Source: Acidimicrobiia bacterium (GTDB taxonomy: Bacteria > Actinomycetota > Acidimicrobiia > IMCC26256 > PALSA-555). From it: a stretch of DNA of 46,914 nucleotides. Below the pieces are notes generated by a model that did no database searches, was not told the origin of the DNA, and was given only the letters and a program-made list of their open reading frames with translations. Positions 27,201 through 34,955 of the stretch are shown here, one piece after another. The position numbers were made by a program, and so were the translations under genes. The first letter of the stretch is position 1. Every line of letters begins with the position of its first letter. The stretch covers positions 1 through 46,914 of the forward strand of contig DASZJD010000063.1 in assembly GCA_035948415.1 (NCBI GenBank), in the 5' to 3' direction.

Positions 27201-28694
27201 CCGGTCGGTCAGGCCCGGCGTGATCGGCTCGATGGTGTCGCCCCAGCGGTAGGCGGAGAAGTCGGCGCCCGGCAGCTCGAGGATCCGGGTGTTGTGCGAT
27301 CCCTTGTCGAGCTTCGCGATGGCGCGGGTCCAGTACGCCGGCAGCGTCTCGTTCCGCTGGAGGTTCTTGCCGTAGTAGGTGCCGTTCCACAGCGCGGGCA
27401 GGTTCACGATCACGAGCACGCCGAGCAGCGCGCAGGTCAGGAGCCCCACCGCGCCGAGGCCGCGGTCGGCCAGCCGCCGCGCCACGACGTTCGCACCGAC
27501 CCCGAGCAGCACCGCGAAGCCGAGCACGACGACGGGCCCGGCGCGCCCGACGCTGCGCAGCGCCAGCCCGACCGTCGAGCCCTCCCCGAACGCCTTCAGC
27601 ACCGCGCCGACCGGCGACGGGTCGTCGTACGGGTGCGCGCCGACGGCGACGACCACGCCGACGACGACCAGCCCGATGAAGTAGATGCGGTGCCGCCAGC
27701 GGACGAACGCCGCCGCCGCCATGGCCAGCACCGGGACCCCGTAGCCGACCACGATCAGCCAGCGCCGCAGCGTGTAGTCGATCGTGGACTCGATCCAGGG
27801 CCCCAGCTTGTCGCCGCCGTAGAAGAACCAGTAGCCGAGGCCGCGCTGGATCTCGCCGGCCTGGCCCGCGGTCGACACCGTCTTGATCGTCTCCGTGTAC
27901 TTCAGGACGTTGAGCCCGTACCCGGCCTGGAGCGTCAAGCCCGTGACCCACCAGAGGGACGCCAGCAGCGTCAGCAGCGTGATCTTCCCGGCGGTGCGCA
28001 GCGCCCGCGACAGCGAGACCTCGCGGGAGACCCACACCGCGTACCCGAACCACAGCATCGGCGCCAGCAGCACGAACAGCAGGACGGTGGCCACGACGCT
28101 GCCGGCCAGCTGGACCACGATGGCGAAGATGGCGGGGTAGCGCCAGCCGCCCTCGCGGAGCGCCCGGATCACGATGCCGACCAGCCACGGCAGCGACGCC
28201 CACGCCACGAGCTGGATCGACAGCCGCGACGCGTACTGCAGGAGGTACGGGCTCAGCATGAACGCGAGCGCGGCGACGACGACCCCCGGGCCGCGGACGT
28301 GCAGGGTGCGGAGCAGGAACAGCACGCCGAGCCCGGCGGCGAAGATGATCGAGCCCAGCCACAGCCGCTGCGCCACCCACGCGGGCACGCCGGCGGTCTC
28401 GAGGACCCAGTAGAACGGGCCGGCCGGGAACAGGTAGCCGATGTTCTCGTGGGTGACGGTGCCGAAGGCGGTGTTGCCCTGCCACAGGTAGGGCGCGCGG
28501 GCCAGCAGCCGGCCCGGGTCGAGGTAGAAGTACTGCTTCGTGTCGGCGACGACGCGGCCGGGCGACGTCCGCAGCAGCGGCACGTAGGCCAGCACCGCCA
28601 GCAGCGAGTAGCCGACCGCCCGCAGCCCGCGGCTGCTGGTCGGCGTCGGCGGTGCCGCGGCCCGTTCCGCGACGGCGACCGCCGGCGCGCTCAT
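24249..28694 (-). CDS. aftD: AftD-like alpha-(1->3)-arabinofuranosyltransferase
   Basis: A 1,481-residue GT-C enzyme, the usual size for mycobacterial AftD, which adds arabinofuranose from decaprenyl-phosphoarabinose to arabinan outside the membrane. The N-terminal membrane half begins with a catalytic-loop pattern, Asp51 in ADTKQYFYLDP, then LWQGNTAFGTVTHENIGYLFPAGPFYWV and VAQRLWLGSI, all close to the AftD/DUF3367 signature. Two galactose-binding or discoidin-like modules follow (about residues 740-870 and 985-1110, each with a DGxxxTAW motif), then more beta-rich sequence and C-terminal helices (about 1325-1470). The ATG at 28694 overlaps the stop of the GT4 gene (ATGA). The family call is strong; that arabinose is the sugar here is inference, since the rest of the arabinogalactan pathway is not in view. 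Confidence 0.85.
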   Translation of the reverse strand: MSAPAVAVAERAAAPPTPTSSRGLRAVGYSLLAVLAYVPLLRTSPGRVVADTKQYFYLDPGRLLARAPYLWQGNTAFGTVTHENIGYLFPAGPFYWVLETAGVPAWVAQRLWLGSIIFAAGLGVLFLLRTLHVRGPGVVVAALAFMLSPYLLQYASRLSIQLVAWASLPWLVGIVIRALREGGWRYPAIFAIVVQLAGSVVATVLLFVLLAPMLWFGYAVWVSREVSLSRALRTAGKITLLTLLASLWWVTGLTLQAGYGLNVLKYTETIKTVSTAGQAGEIQRGLGYWFFYGGDKLGPWIESTIDYTLRRWLIVVGYGVPVLAMAAAAFVRWRHRIYFIGLVVVGVVVAVGAHPYDDPSPVGAVLKAFGEGSTVGLALRSVGRAGPVVVLGFAVLLGVGANVVARRLADRGLGAVGLLTCALLGVLVIVNLPALWNGTYYGKNLQRNETLPAYWTRAIAKLDKGSHNTRILELPGADFSAYRWGDTIEPITPGLTDRPYAARELIPFGSAPSANLLDAFDGRLQVGLLEPASVAPIARLLGVGDLVLRNDLQVDRFDLARPKDTSVLFTPTPTGLQPPTGFGHGLSPPLTLPLLDARELALPAGTPDPAPVVDYPVQSPRPIARADAAGPSVLVSGDGEGLIDLAQSRLLTGQELVQYSASFAGDPAGLRRAVDGNSVLVVTDTNRKRAQRWDNVNYKLGYTERPGEQPLVTDTNDNQLNVFPGAGENAATVMEQRGVTVSATGYGSSARYLPADRPARAFDGDLSTAWTVGAFDAVDGQRLRADLDRPITTGTVNLVQPLTGPRDRYITRATLRFSDRGQAAGAPVTVGLGPASRTAAGQTVTFPRRHFSRLEITVDADNLGPQPTYPHASGVGFAEIRLHDDAAPTRDVHVDEVVRMPTDLVSSPAARSTSHPLVYEMTRLRTVLAPPNTAEEETSLVRSFTVPSARDFGLVGTARLDLGAPDPALDAALGIPGASAGGVTATASEHLTTTALARASSALDGNPATAWTTQVGDPTGQWIDVRLAHPTTVDHLDLQVVADGRHSVPTQLQIDAGGQTRTVSVPPVPDQPAENATVSAPVRFPALTGADVRVTITAVRPVDTTEYYTNLPTPLPVGIAELGIPGVQRPPLPATLPGDCRADLLTVDGRPYPVRVVGSAATAASGGTATVESCNPSGGAAAPLRLGAGAHELRATPGASTGINLDGLVLASGIGGAGVALDAPAGSTAAPAAAAPRVHVTGNGETTIHARVQHPTGPFWLVLGESFNSGWRATVNGHDLGAPKLVDGISNGWRVNPKDGRPLSVTFTWTPQRRIWIALAISAVTMVLCTALALRPRRPRIPVDAAHVDRPLAFRSPFGSSGSPPSRRAVVSTTLAVAIASSLLVTWWMGLVVGAVTLAVLLRPPLRWLLTVGAPAALAAAGAYVVVQQTRHLYPAVFEWPTFFDAVHVVALLAVLLLAADAVVELVRSRRRGDWGPDADG

Positions 28695-29872
28695 CGACGA
28701 GCGGACCGGGCGCGGAAGCGGATCGCCTCGGCTGCCAGTACCTCCAGCACGCCGAGTGCCGACGCCTCCCACTGCATGTTCGAGGCGCGGGCGACGGCGC
28801 CGGCCCCGAGGCGAGCCCGCAGGTCCGGGTCGCCGATCAGCTGGTCGAGCGCGCCGACGAGCTCGTCGCGGCCCTGGACCAGGATCCCGCTGCGACCGTC
28901 CTCGACCGCGTCGAGGTGCCCGGCGATGCGCGTCGCCACCGCGGGTGTGCCGCACGCGGCCGCCTCGGTGATGCTCATGCCCCAGCCCTCACGCGCCGAC
29001 GTGCTGGCCAGCACCCACGCCCGCCGGTAGAGGTCGACGACGGCCTCGTCGGCGATGCGGCCGGGCAGCCGGATCCAGTCCTCGGCCCGGCTGGCGTGGA
29101 GCTGGGCCTCGAGGTCGTCCCGCATGTAGCCGTCCCCGGCGATCACCGCCTCGAGGTCCGGGTGCCGGCGCTTCAGCGCCACGAGCGCGTCGATGAGCAG
29201 CTCGAAGCGCTTGACCGGGACGAGGCGGCCGACGGCGATGACGAGCGGGGTCGGTGACTTCGCGCCGCCTGGCGTGTACCGCGGGTGCACGCCGGGGTGG
29301 ACGACGGTCACCCGGCTCGGCCGGAACCCCATCGCCTGGACCAGCTCCTGCTTGCTCGACTCCGACGGCGTGACGATCGGGACGTGCCGGTAGAAGGGCG
29401 GCGCCAGCTGCGATTCGATGAAGCTCCCGAGCGCGGCGAGGCGCGGCGGCAGCGTCATCTGCCACATCTCGGCGTGGAGATGGTGGATGCAGGTGATGTG
29501 GGGGGTGCGGGCCCACACCGGCGAGAAGAACGGCATCCCGTTCCAGACCTCGACGAGCCCGTCCCGGCCGCCGTGCCAGCCGAGCATCTCGCTGACGGCG
29601 GCGCGGGGGAACACGAGGTAGCGGCCGGCCTTGCGGATCACCCGGTACCCGTCCCGCCAGGCCACGGGGGGCCGCCCGGCCGCGAACGAGGCCCGCATCG
29701 TCACCTCGAGGCCGGCCTCGGCCCAGTACTTGGCGAGGTTCGACGCCGAGATCTCCGACCCGCCCGCCTCGGGGTCGTCGAGGTCCCGCCAGGCCAGCAT
29801 GCTCACGCGGCGGAGCCCGGCCTCGGCCGCGACGCTGCCGATCTTGGCGATGGTGGCGTCGTGATCGGTCAT
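28691..29872 (-). CDS. GT4 family glycosyltransferase
   Basis: A 393-residue GT-B enzyme with retaining GT4 features. The N-terminal half has DPEAGGSEISASNLAKYWAEAG, the glycine-rich acceptor loop, and HHLHAEMW. The C-terminal half has VAVGRLVPVKRFELLIDAL, AGDGYM, and the donor-site STSAREGWGMSITEAAACGTPAVAT with the EX7E acidic pair. It should work in the cytoplasm and use a nucleotide sugar. It is the first gene of a pair with the AftD-like gene, overlapping by 4 bp, so the two enzymes likely act on the same polymer. The ATG at 29872 is used; a GTG directly before it is an alternative. Confidence 0.88.
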   Translation of the reverse strand: MTDHDATIAKIGSVAAEAGLRRVSMLAWRDLDDPEAGGSEISASNLAKYWAEAGLEVTMRASFAAGRPPVAWRDGYRVIRKAGRYLVFPRAAVSEMLGWHGGRDGLVEVWNGMPFFSPVWARTPHITCIHHLHAEMWQMTLPPRLAALGSFIESQLAPPFYRHVPIVTPSESSKQELVQAMGFRPSRVTVVHPGVHPRYTPGGAKSPTPLVIAVGRLVPVKRFELLIDALVALKRRHPDLEAVIAGDGYMRDDLEAQLHASRAEDWIRLPGRIADEAVVDLYRRAWVLASTSAREGWGMSITEAAACGTPAVATRIAGHLDAVEDGRSGILVQGRDELVGALDQLIGDPDLRARLGAGAVARASNMQWEASALGVLEVLAAEAIRFRARSARR

Positions 29873-30070
29873 CACAGGTGGCGACGCAGTCGGGTCCGGG
29901 CCCCTCCGACCGTTCGAGCCCAGCCCCAGGACGGCGGGCGCAGCCTACGCGACCGGGTCGTCCGCCGACCGGTCGGGCGACGCCGGCGCGACCGGTGTCG
30001 GGCCCCCCGGCCTTTGGCCCGGCGCCGTCGCAGGCCCCAGAATGACCGGATCGAAGGACCGTCCGAGCCC

Positions 30071-30826
30071 GTGACCGCGCCCGCCGCAGGCGGCTTCGAC
30101 GACGCGCTGCGCGTCGTCGCCGACGTGGCGGGATGGATGACGGACGCGCAGGCCCGGCGGCTCTGGGACCGAGCCGCCGCGGTGCCGGCGGGGGGCCGGA
30201 TCGTCGAGATCGGCAGCTACCACGGCCGGTCGGCGATCGTGCTCGGCCGGGCCGCGGCCCCGACCGTCGAGGTGGTCGCGATCGACCCCCACGCCGGCAA
30301 CGACCGCGGCCCCCAGGAGATCCACGGCAGCGCCGACGAGGGGGAGCGGGACCACCAGGCCTTCCTCGCCAACCTCGAGCGGGGCGGCGTGCGGGGCCGG
30401 GTGCGGCACGTGCGCGCCGCGTCCCAGCGGGCGTCGGCGGCGGTGGACGGGCCGATCGACCTCCTCTACATCGACGGCGCCCACCGCTACCGGCCCGCTC
30501 GCGACGACATCCGCCTCTGGGGGGCGCGGGTCGCCGACGGCGGCACGATGCTCATCCACGACTCGTTCTGCTCGGTCGGGGTGACGGCGGCGATCCTCAC
30601 CGAGCTGCTGGCCCGCGGCGACCTGCGGTACGTGGACCGGGTCGGGTCGCTCGCCGAGTACCGACGGGCGACGCCCCGACCGGGCGACCGGTGGCGCAGC
30701 GCGGCTCGCCAGCTGGCCCAGCTCCCGTACTTCGCGCGGAGCGTCCTCGTGAAGGTGCTGCTCGTGCTCCGGCTCCGGCCCCTCACCCGGCTCCTCGGGC
30801 ATCGCTCCGGCGACTGGCCCTACTGA
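30071..30826 (+). CDS. Class I SAM-dependent methyltransferase (Methyltransf_24 type)
   Basis: A 251-residue protein. Motif I reads GGRIVEIGSYHGRSAIVLG (residues 41-59), motif II AIDPHAG, then DLLYIDGAHRY with the acidic residue typical of class I enzymes that act on small hydroxyl groups or sugars, and GGTMLIHDSFC. The last 60 residues are basic and partly hydrophobic (FARSVLVKVLLVLRL), perhaps a membrane-contact tail. Related genes are common in glycan clusters, where they methylate sugars. The GTG at 30071 is chosen because the family alignment begins just after it; the ribosome site is weak. The acceptor cannot be named. Confidence 0.8.
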   Translation: MTAPAAGGFDDALRVVADVAGWMTDAQARRLWDRAAAVPAGGRIVEIGSYHGRSAIVLGRAAAPTVEVVAIDPHAGNDRGPQEIHGSADEGERDHQAFLANLERGGVRGRVRHVRAASQRASAAVDGPIDLLYIDGAHRYRPARDDIRLWGARVADGGTMLIHDSFCSVGVTAAILTELLARGDLRYVDRVGSLAEYRRATPRPGDRWRSAARQLAQLPYFARSVLVKVLLVLRLRPLTRLLGHRSGDWPY

Positions 30827-30885
30827 GCGCGGCGGACCGCGCCGGGCCCACCGGCGGCCCGCGCTCCCGTCCCTGACCGCGTCGA

Positions 30886-31152
30886 GACCGGGCTCCAGAA
30901 CTTTCGGCGGGCTGCCGACGTTGGAACCGACGAGGACTCCGAGGGAGGTCGCCGTGGTCCAGCTCCTGAGCGTCGCCACCGTCCCGCTGGCGGGGCACAT
31001 CGTGGCCTGCCCGTGCTGCGGGTTCGCCCACGCCCTGCGCCCGATCGGGCACCGCGACTCGCGGCTGTCGTGGACTGCGGCGCACTCTCGTGATGGGCGA
31101 GGGGGCCACCCTCTACCGCCGCCCCCGCGTCGTCACCCACCCCGCCTGAGCC
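30886..31152 (+). repeat. Cassette copy B (two-copy ~270 bp repeat)
   Basis: Second copy of the unit at 23964-24236, in the same orientation. It matches from GACCGGGCTCCAGAAC to the shared TGAGCC end. Relative to copy A it has a few small length changes in the leader and two deletions (1 bp and 4 bp) within the gene. It sits between the methyltransferase gene and cysD. Confidence 0.85.
30954..31149 (+). pseudogene. Frameshifted copy of the CPCC micro-protein gene
   Basis: The GTG at 30954, preceded by GGGAGG, begins the same protein as 24033-24233 (VVQLLSVATVPLAGHIVACP and CCGFAHALRPIGHRDSRL) for about 38 residues. Then one G is missing near 31068 and four bases near 31080, a net loss of 5 bp, so the frame is not restored before the conserved stop position at 31147-31149. 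The DNA past the break still aligns with the intact copy, which shows it was once the same gene. A sequencing error is possible, though two separate deletions make it less likely. Confidence 0.75.
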
Positions 31153-31230
31153 GCGGCCGCGCGCCGGCGCGGGCAGCGGACGGGAAGGACGGGACGGCCC
31201 CGGCGTCCGATCGGCCAGACTGGGCGGTCG

Positions 31231-32136
31231 ATGCGGACCCACCTGTCCCACCTCGAGGCGCTCGAGGCCGAGGCCATCCACATCCTGCGGGAGGTCGCGG
31301 CCGAGTTCGAGCGGCCGGTGCTGCTCTTCTCGGGCGGCAAGGACTCGGCCGTCATGCTCCGCCTGGCCGAGAAGGCGTTCTGGCCCGCCCGGCTGCCGTT
31401 CCCGGTCATGCACGTCGACACCGGCCACAACTTCGACGAGGTGCTCGAGTTCCGGGACCGCCGGGTCGCCGAGCTCGGCGCCCAGCTCGTCGTGGCGTCG
31501 GTCCAGGCCTCGATCGACGCCGGCCGGGTCGTCGAGGAGGCCGGCCCCCGCGCCTCCCGCAACCGGCTCCAGACCGTCACGTTGCTCGACGCGATCACCG
31601 AGCACGGGTTCGACGCCGTGTTCGGCGGGGGTCGCCGCGACGAGGAGAAGGCCCGGGCGAAGGAGCGGGTGTACTCGTTCCGGGACGAGTTCGGCCAGTG
31701 GGACCCGAAGAGCCAGCGGCCGGAGCTGTGGAGCCTCTACAACGGCCGGCACCGCAAGGGGGAGCACATCCGGGTGTTCCCGCTGTCGAACTGGACCGAG
31801 CTCGACGTCTGGCAGTACATCGCCGCCGACGAGGTCGAGCTCCCGTCCATCTACTACGCCCACCGGCGGCCGGTGATCCGCCGCGACGGCATGCTCCTGG
31901 CGGTGACCCCCTACCTGGGGGCCCTCGACGGCGAGATCCCCGAGGAGCTGATGGTGCGGTTCCGCACCGTCGGCGACGCCACCTGCACCGGCGCCGTCGA
32001 GTCCCCGGCCGCCACCGTCGAGGAGGTCATCGCCGAGGTGGCGGCGTCCCGGATCACCGAGCGCGGCGCCACCCGGGCCGACGACCGCATCTCCGAGGCC
32101 GGCATGGAGGACCGCAAGCGCGAGGGGTACTTCTAG
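31231..32136 (+). CDS. cysD: Sulfate adenylyltransferase small subunit CysD
   Basis: A 301-residue protein of the PP-loop ATP pyrophosphatase type that forms adenosine-5'-phosphosulfate from ATP and sulfate together with CysN. The PP-loop SGGKDS is at residues 34-39, followed by FPVMHVDTGHNFDEVLEFRD, then FGGGRRDEEKARAKERV, LWSLYNGR, RVFPLSNWTELDVWQYI and the C-terminal GAVESPAAT and KREGYF, all characteristic of CysD. Length is normal. It is the first gene of a cysD-cysN-cysC operon; only 2 bp separate its stop from the ATG of cysN. Confidence 0.97.
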   Translation: MRTHLSHLEALEAEAIHILREVAAEFERPVLLFSGGKDSAVMLRLAEKAFWPARLPFPVMHVDTGHNFDEVLEFRDRRVAELGAQLVVASVQASIDAGRVVEEAGPRASRNRLQTVTLLDAITEHGFDAVFGGGRRDEEKARAKERVYSFRDEFGQWDPKSQRPELWSLYNGRHRKGEHIRVFPLSNWTELDVWQYIAADEVELPSIYYAHRRPVIRRDGMLLAVTPYLGALDGEIPEELMVRFRTVGDATCTGAVESPAATVEEVIAEVAASRITERGATRADDRISEAGMEDRKREGYF

Positions 32137-32138
32137 CG

Positions 32139-33395
32139 ATGGAGCTGCTGCGCTTCGCCACCGCCGGGTCCGTCGACGACGGCAAGAGCACCCTCATCGG
32201 GCGGCTGCTGCTCGAGACGAAGCAGATCTTCGAGGACCAGCTCGAGGCGGTCGAGCGGACCAGCCGCGACCGGGGCTTCGACTACACGAACCTGGCCCTG
32301 CTCACCGACGGGCTGCGCGCCGAGCGGGAGCAGGGGATCACGATCGACGTCGCCTATCGGTACTTCGCGACGCCGCGCCGCAAGTTCATCATCGCGGACA
32401 CGCCGGGCCACATCCAGTACACGCGCAACATGGTGACCGGCGCGTCGACCGCGGACCTCGCGCTCGTGCTCGTCGACGCGCGCAAGGGCGTGCTCGAGCA
32501 GTCGCGCCGCCACGCGGTGATCGCCTCGCTCCTCCAGGTGAAGCACCTCGTGCTCTGCGTCAACAAGCTGGACCTCGTCGACTTCGACGAGCGCCGGTTC
32601 GACGACATCTGCGCCGAGTTCACCGAGTTCGCGGCCAAGCTCGACATCGACGACCTCACGTTCGTCCCCGTGTCGGCGCTACACGGCGACAACGTCGTCG
32701 CCCACTCGCCGAACACCCCCTGGTACGAGGGTCCGACGTTGCTCCACCACCTCGAGCACGTCTACATCGGATCGGACCGCAACCTGATCGACGCCCGGTT
32801 CCCCGTCCAGTACGTGATCCGGCCCATCAGCCACGACCACCACGACTACCGGGGCTACGCCGGGCAGGTGGCGAGCGGCATGTTCCGGCCCGGCGACGAG
32901 GTCCTGGTGCTGCCGAGCGGGTTCACGACCACGGTGGCGAGCATCGACGAGTTCGGCGGCCCGATCGAAGAGGCGATCCCGCCTCAGTCGGTCAGCATCC
33001 GGCTCGCCGACGACCTCGACGTCAGCCGCGGGGACCTGCTGTGCCGGCCCCACAACGCCCCGACCGTCAGCCAGGACATCGACGCCATGGTGTGCTGGTT
33101 CACCGAGCGCCCGCTGCGTGAAGGCGCCGTCTTCGGCATCAAGCACACGACCCGAGCCGCCCGCGCCCGGGTCCAGCACCTCCAGTATCGCCTCGACGTC
33201 AACACCCTGCACCGGGACGAGCACCACCAGGCCCTCGCCATGAACGACGTCGGTCGCGTCAGCCTGCGCTGCACGGTCCCGCTCTTCGTCGACGAGTACC
33301 GGCGCAACCGCGTCACCGGGTCGTTCATCCTCATCGACGAGGCGACGTTCGAGACCGTCGGCGCCGGGATGGTGCTGGGCGCGTCGGCGGCGTGA
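32139..33395 (+). CDS. cysN: Sulfate adenylyltransferase large subunit CysN (GTPase)
   Basis: A 418-residue EF-Tu-like GTPase whose GTP hydrolysis drives APS formation by CysD. G1 is GSVDDGKS (residues 10-17), the switch region holds EREQGITIDVAYRYF, G3 is DTPGH (87-91) and G4 is NKLD (142-145). Beta-barrel domains follow, with HHDYRGYAGQVASG and SVSIRLADDLDVSRGD. The ATG lies 2 bp after cysD and the stop overlaps the GTG of cysC (GTGA). CysN here is a stand-alone protein, not fused to the APS kinase as in the CysNC forms of mycobacteria. Confidence 0.97.
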   Translation: MELLRFATAGSVDDGKSTLIGRLLLETKQIFEDQLEAVERTSRDRGFDYTNLALLTDGLRAEREQGITIDVAYRYFATPRRKFIIADTPGHIQYTRNMVTGASTADLALVLVDARKGVLEQSRRHAVIASLLQVKHLVLCVNKLDLVDFDERRFDDICAEFTEFAAKLDIDDLTFVPVSALHGDNVVAHSPNTPWYEGPTLLHHLEHVYIGSDRNLIDARFPVQYVIRPISHDHHDYRGYAGQVASGMFRPGDEVLVLPSGFTTTVASIDEFGGPIEEAIPPQSVSIRLADDLDVSRGDLLCRPHNAPTVSQDIDAMVCWFTERPLREGAVFGIKHTTRAARARVQHLQYRLDVNTLHRDEHHQALAMNDVGRVSLRCTVPLFVDEYRRNRVTGSFILIDEATFETVGAGMVLGASAA

Positions 33396-34009
33396 GCGGC
33401 CGTCCCGTCAGCCCCGACGTCGTCTGGCACGAGGGTGGCGTCCCGCGCGCCGACCGGTGGGGAGCCGCCGGCGTGCACGGCGCCACGGTGTGGCTCACCG
33501 GCCTCCCGGGATCCGGCAAGTCGACGGTCGCCTCGGCGCTCACCGCCGCGCTCACGACCCGGGGCGTCCTCTCGTACTCGCTCGACGGCGACAACCTGCG
33601 GCACGGCCTGAACGGGGACCTGGGCTTCTCGGCCGAGGACCGGGCCGAGAACGTGCGTCGGGTGGCCGAGGTGGCGCGCCTGTGCGCCGACGCCGGCGTC
33701 GTGGCGTGCGTGCCGGTCATCAGCCCCTACCGGGCCGGGCGGGACCACGCCCGGTCGATCCACGAGGCGAGCGACCTCGTGTTCGTCGAGGTGTTCGTCG
33801 ACGCCCCGCTCGCCGTCTGCGAGGCCCGCGACCCGAAGGGCCTCTACCGGCGGGCCCGGGCCGGCGAGCTGCGCGGCCTCACCGGTGTCGACGACCCGTA
33901 CGAGGCGCCGACCGAGCCCGACCTCGTCGTGGCCACCGCGGACGTGTCACCCCTGGCCGCGGCCGGCCTCATCGTGGCGGCGCTGCGGGCGCGAGGCGTC
34001 GTGGCATGA
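33392..34009 (+). CDS. cysC: Adenylylsulfate (APS) kinase CysC
   Basis: A 205-residue kinase that phosphorylates APS to PAPS, the donor for sulfotransferases and the substrate of PAPS reductase. The P-loop GLPGSGKST is at residues 37-45, followed by the family motifs DGDNLRHGLNGDLGFSAEDRAENVRR and PVISPYRAGRDHAR, FVDAPLAVCEARDPKGLYRRAR and the FTGVDDPYEAP-like GLTGVDDPYEAP. Its GTG overlaps the stop of cysN, so the two are translationally coupled. No PAPS reductase, sulfite reductase or sulfotransferase gene is in the window. Confidence 0.97.
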   Translation: MSGRPVSPDVVWHEGGVPRADRWGAAGVHGATVWLTGLPGSGKSTVASALTAALTTRGVLSYSLDGDNLRHGLNGDLGFSAEDRAENVRRVAEVARLCADAGVVACVPVISPYRAGRDHARSIHEASDLVFVEVFVDAPLAVCEARDPKGLYRRARAGELRGLTGVDDPYEAPTEPDLVVATADVSPLAAAGLIVAALRARGVVA

Positions 34010-34040
34010 TCCGGACCGGAGGACGAGGAGGAGCGCACGG

Positions 34041-34358
34041 GTGAGCACCGAGGTCGAGGTCGCCGCGCCGGCCGCCGCGCCGGTCCCGGTCACGCCGGCG
34101 CAGGCGGCCGAGCACGAGCTCCTCGTCGCGACGGTGAAGGCCTCGCTCGTCGCGGTGCCGATCTGCGTGGTGATCTGGCTCGGGCTGGTGGCGCTGGCGC
34201 TCGCCATCGCCGGGAGCGGCAACTTCGTCGTGGTGCTGCCGATGGCCGGCGGGATCGGGATCGTGGCGGGCGTGTTCTTCGGTGGGTGGGCCGCCTTCCT
34301 CGCCAAGGCCCACCTGCTCGACGAGGTCGACCGCGACGCGACCCGGCCCCCGGCCTAG
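34041..34358 (+). CDS. Small two-helix membrane protein
   Basis: A 105-residue protein with an Ala/Pro/Val-rich head, two membrane helices (about residues 35-55 and 60-80) and a short charged tail. The GTG at 34041 has GGACGAGGAGGAG upstream as ribosome site. It follows cysC by 31 bp on the same strand and may share its transcript. It resembles many small unknown actinobacterial membrane proteins; I can give no function. Confidence 0.65.
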   Translation: MSTEVEVAAPAAAPVPVTPAQAAEHELLVATVKASLVAVPICVVIWLGLVALALAIAGSGNFVVVLPMAGGIGIVAGVFFGGWAAFLAKAHLLDEVDRDATRPPA

Positions 34359-34369
34359 GGCGCCGGGTC
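34340..34369. terminator. Hairpin across convergent stop codons
   Basis: GACCCGGC (34340-34347) pairs perfectly with GCCGGGTC (34362-34369) around a 14 nt loop that can pair further (CCC with GGG). It spans the stops of the + strand gene (34358) and the - strand gene (34368), so it may end transcription from both sides. No T-run is present. Confidence 0.5.
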
Positions 34370-34856
34370 AGCCCCCGAAGTCCTCGGTGGCCCAGACCTG
34401 GCCGTTGGCGGAGGCGAGGCCGACCCCGACCGAGCTGAACGCGGGCGAGAGGATGTTCGCCCGGTGGTCGGGGGAGTTCATCCAGGCCGTGTGCATGGCG
34501 TCGGCGCTCATCGTGGCCGGGCCCCGCAGGATGTTCTCGCCGAGGGTCCGGTAGCCGCCGTAGCCGGGGGACTGGAGCACCGAGGCGAGGTCACGGTGGA
34601 AGAACCCGCCGGTCGCGGCGAGGTAGCCGCTCCAGCCCTGGGCCAGGCACGTGAGCTGGCCGTTGGCGGCCAGGCCGGGCAGCCCGGCCTGGGCCCGCGA
34701 GCGGTTGACGTCGGCGAGGATCGCCCCGCTGGTGGCGTCCATGCCGCAGCTCTGGCCCGCCGGCGGGGGCGGCCCGGCGGGGGCGCAGGCGGCGCCGACG
34801 ACGGCCAGGACCGCGGCGCCGGCCAGGGCCCCGCACCACCTGCGCGCCTGACCCAT
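34368..34856 (-). CDS. Secreted CAP/SCP-domain protein
   Basis: A 162-residue protein with an N-terminal signal (basic QARRW, then AGAAVLAVVGAACAP) and a CAP domain. The cysteine after GAA may be a lipid-attachment site, but the -3 residue is not a typical lipobox one, so plain secretion is possible. CAP landmarks are ILADVNRSRAQAGLPGL, GFFHRD with the His, LGENIL, AWMNSPDHRANIL and GVGLASANGQVWATEDFGG. The usual active-site residues (two His, two Glu) appear largely kept. Bacterial CAP proteins are extracytoplasmic, with roles that are mostly unproven. Its stop overlaps the terminator hairpin shared with the gene at 34041. Confidence 0.88.
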   Translation of the reverse strand: MGQARRWCGALAGAAVLAVVGAACAPAGPPPPAGQSCGMDATSGAILADVNRSRAQAGLPGLAANGQLTCLAQGWSGYLAATGGFFHRDLASVLQSPGYGGYRTLGENILRGPATMSADAMHTAWMNSPDHRANILSPAFSSVGVGLASANGQVWATEDFGG

Positions 34857-34955
34857 CCTGGACGTCCTCCCGTGCTGTGGCGAGAGGATCGGAGCCGCGA
34901 CGGCCCACCTTGAGCGCGGGTGGCGGTCCGGCGCCGGACCGCGGGACGGGCGGGG

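Noticed and set aside
24351-29030. A + strand open frame of over 1,500 codons opposite the AftD-like gene
   Set aside because: It is rich in Arg, Gly, Asp and Gln without any domain and mirrors the codon pattern of the real - strand genes; high GC keeps antisense frames open.
30921-32138. A + strand frame linking the broken CPCC copy to cysN as one long protein
   Set aside because: After the frameshift it is a shadow of cysD; cysD itself has all its motifs in another frame and cysN has its own ATG.
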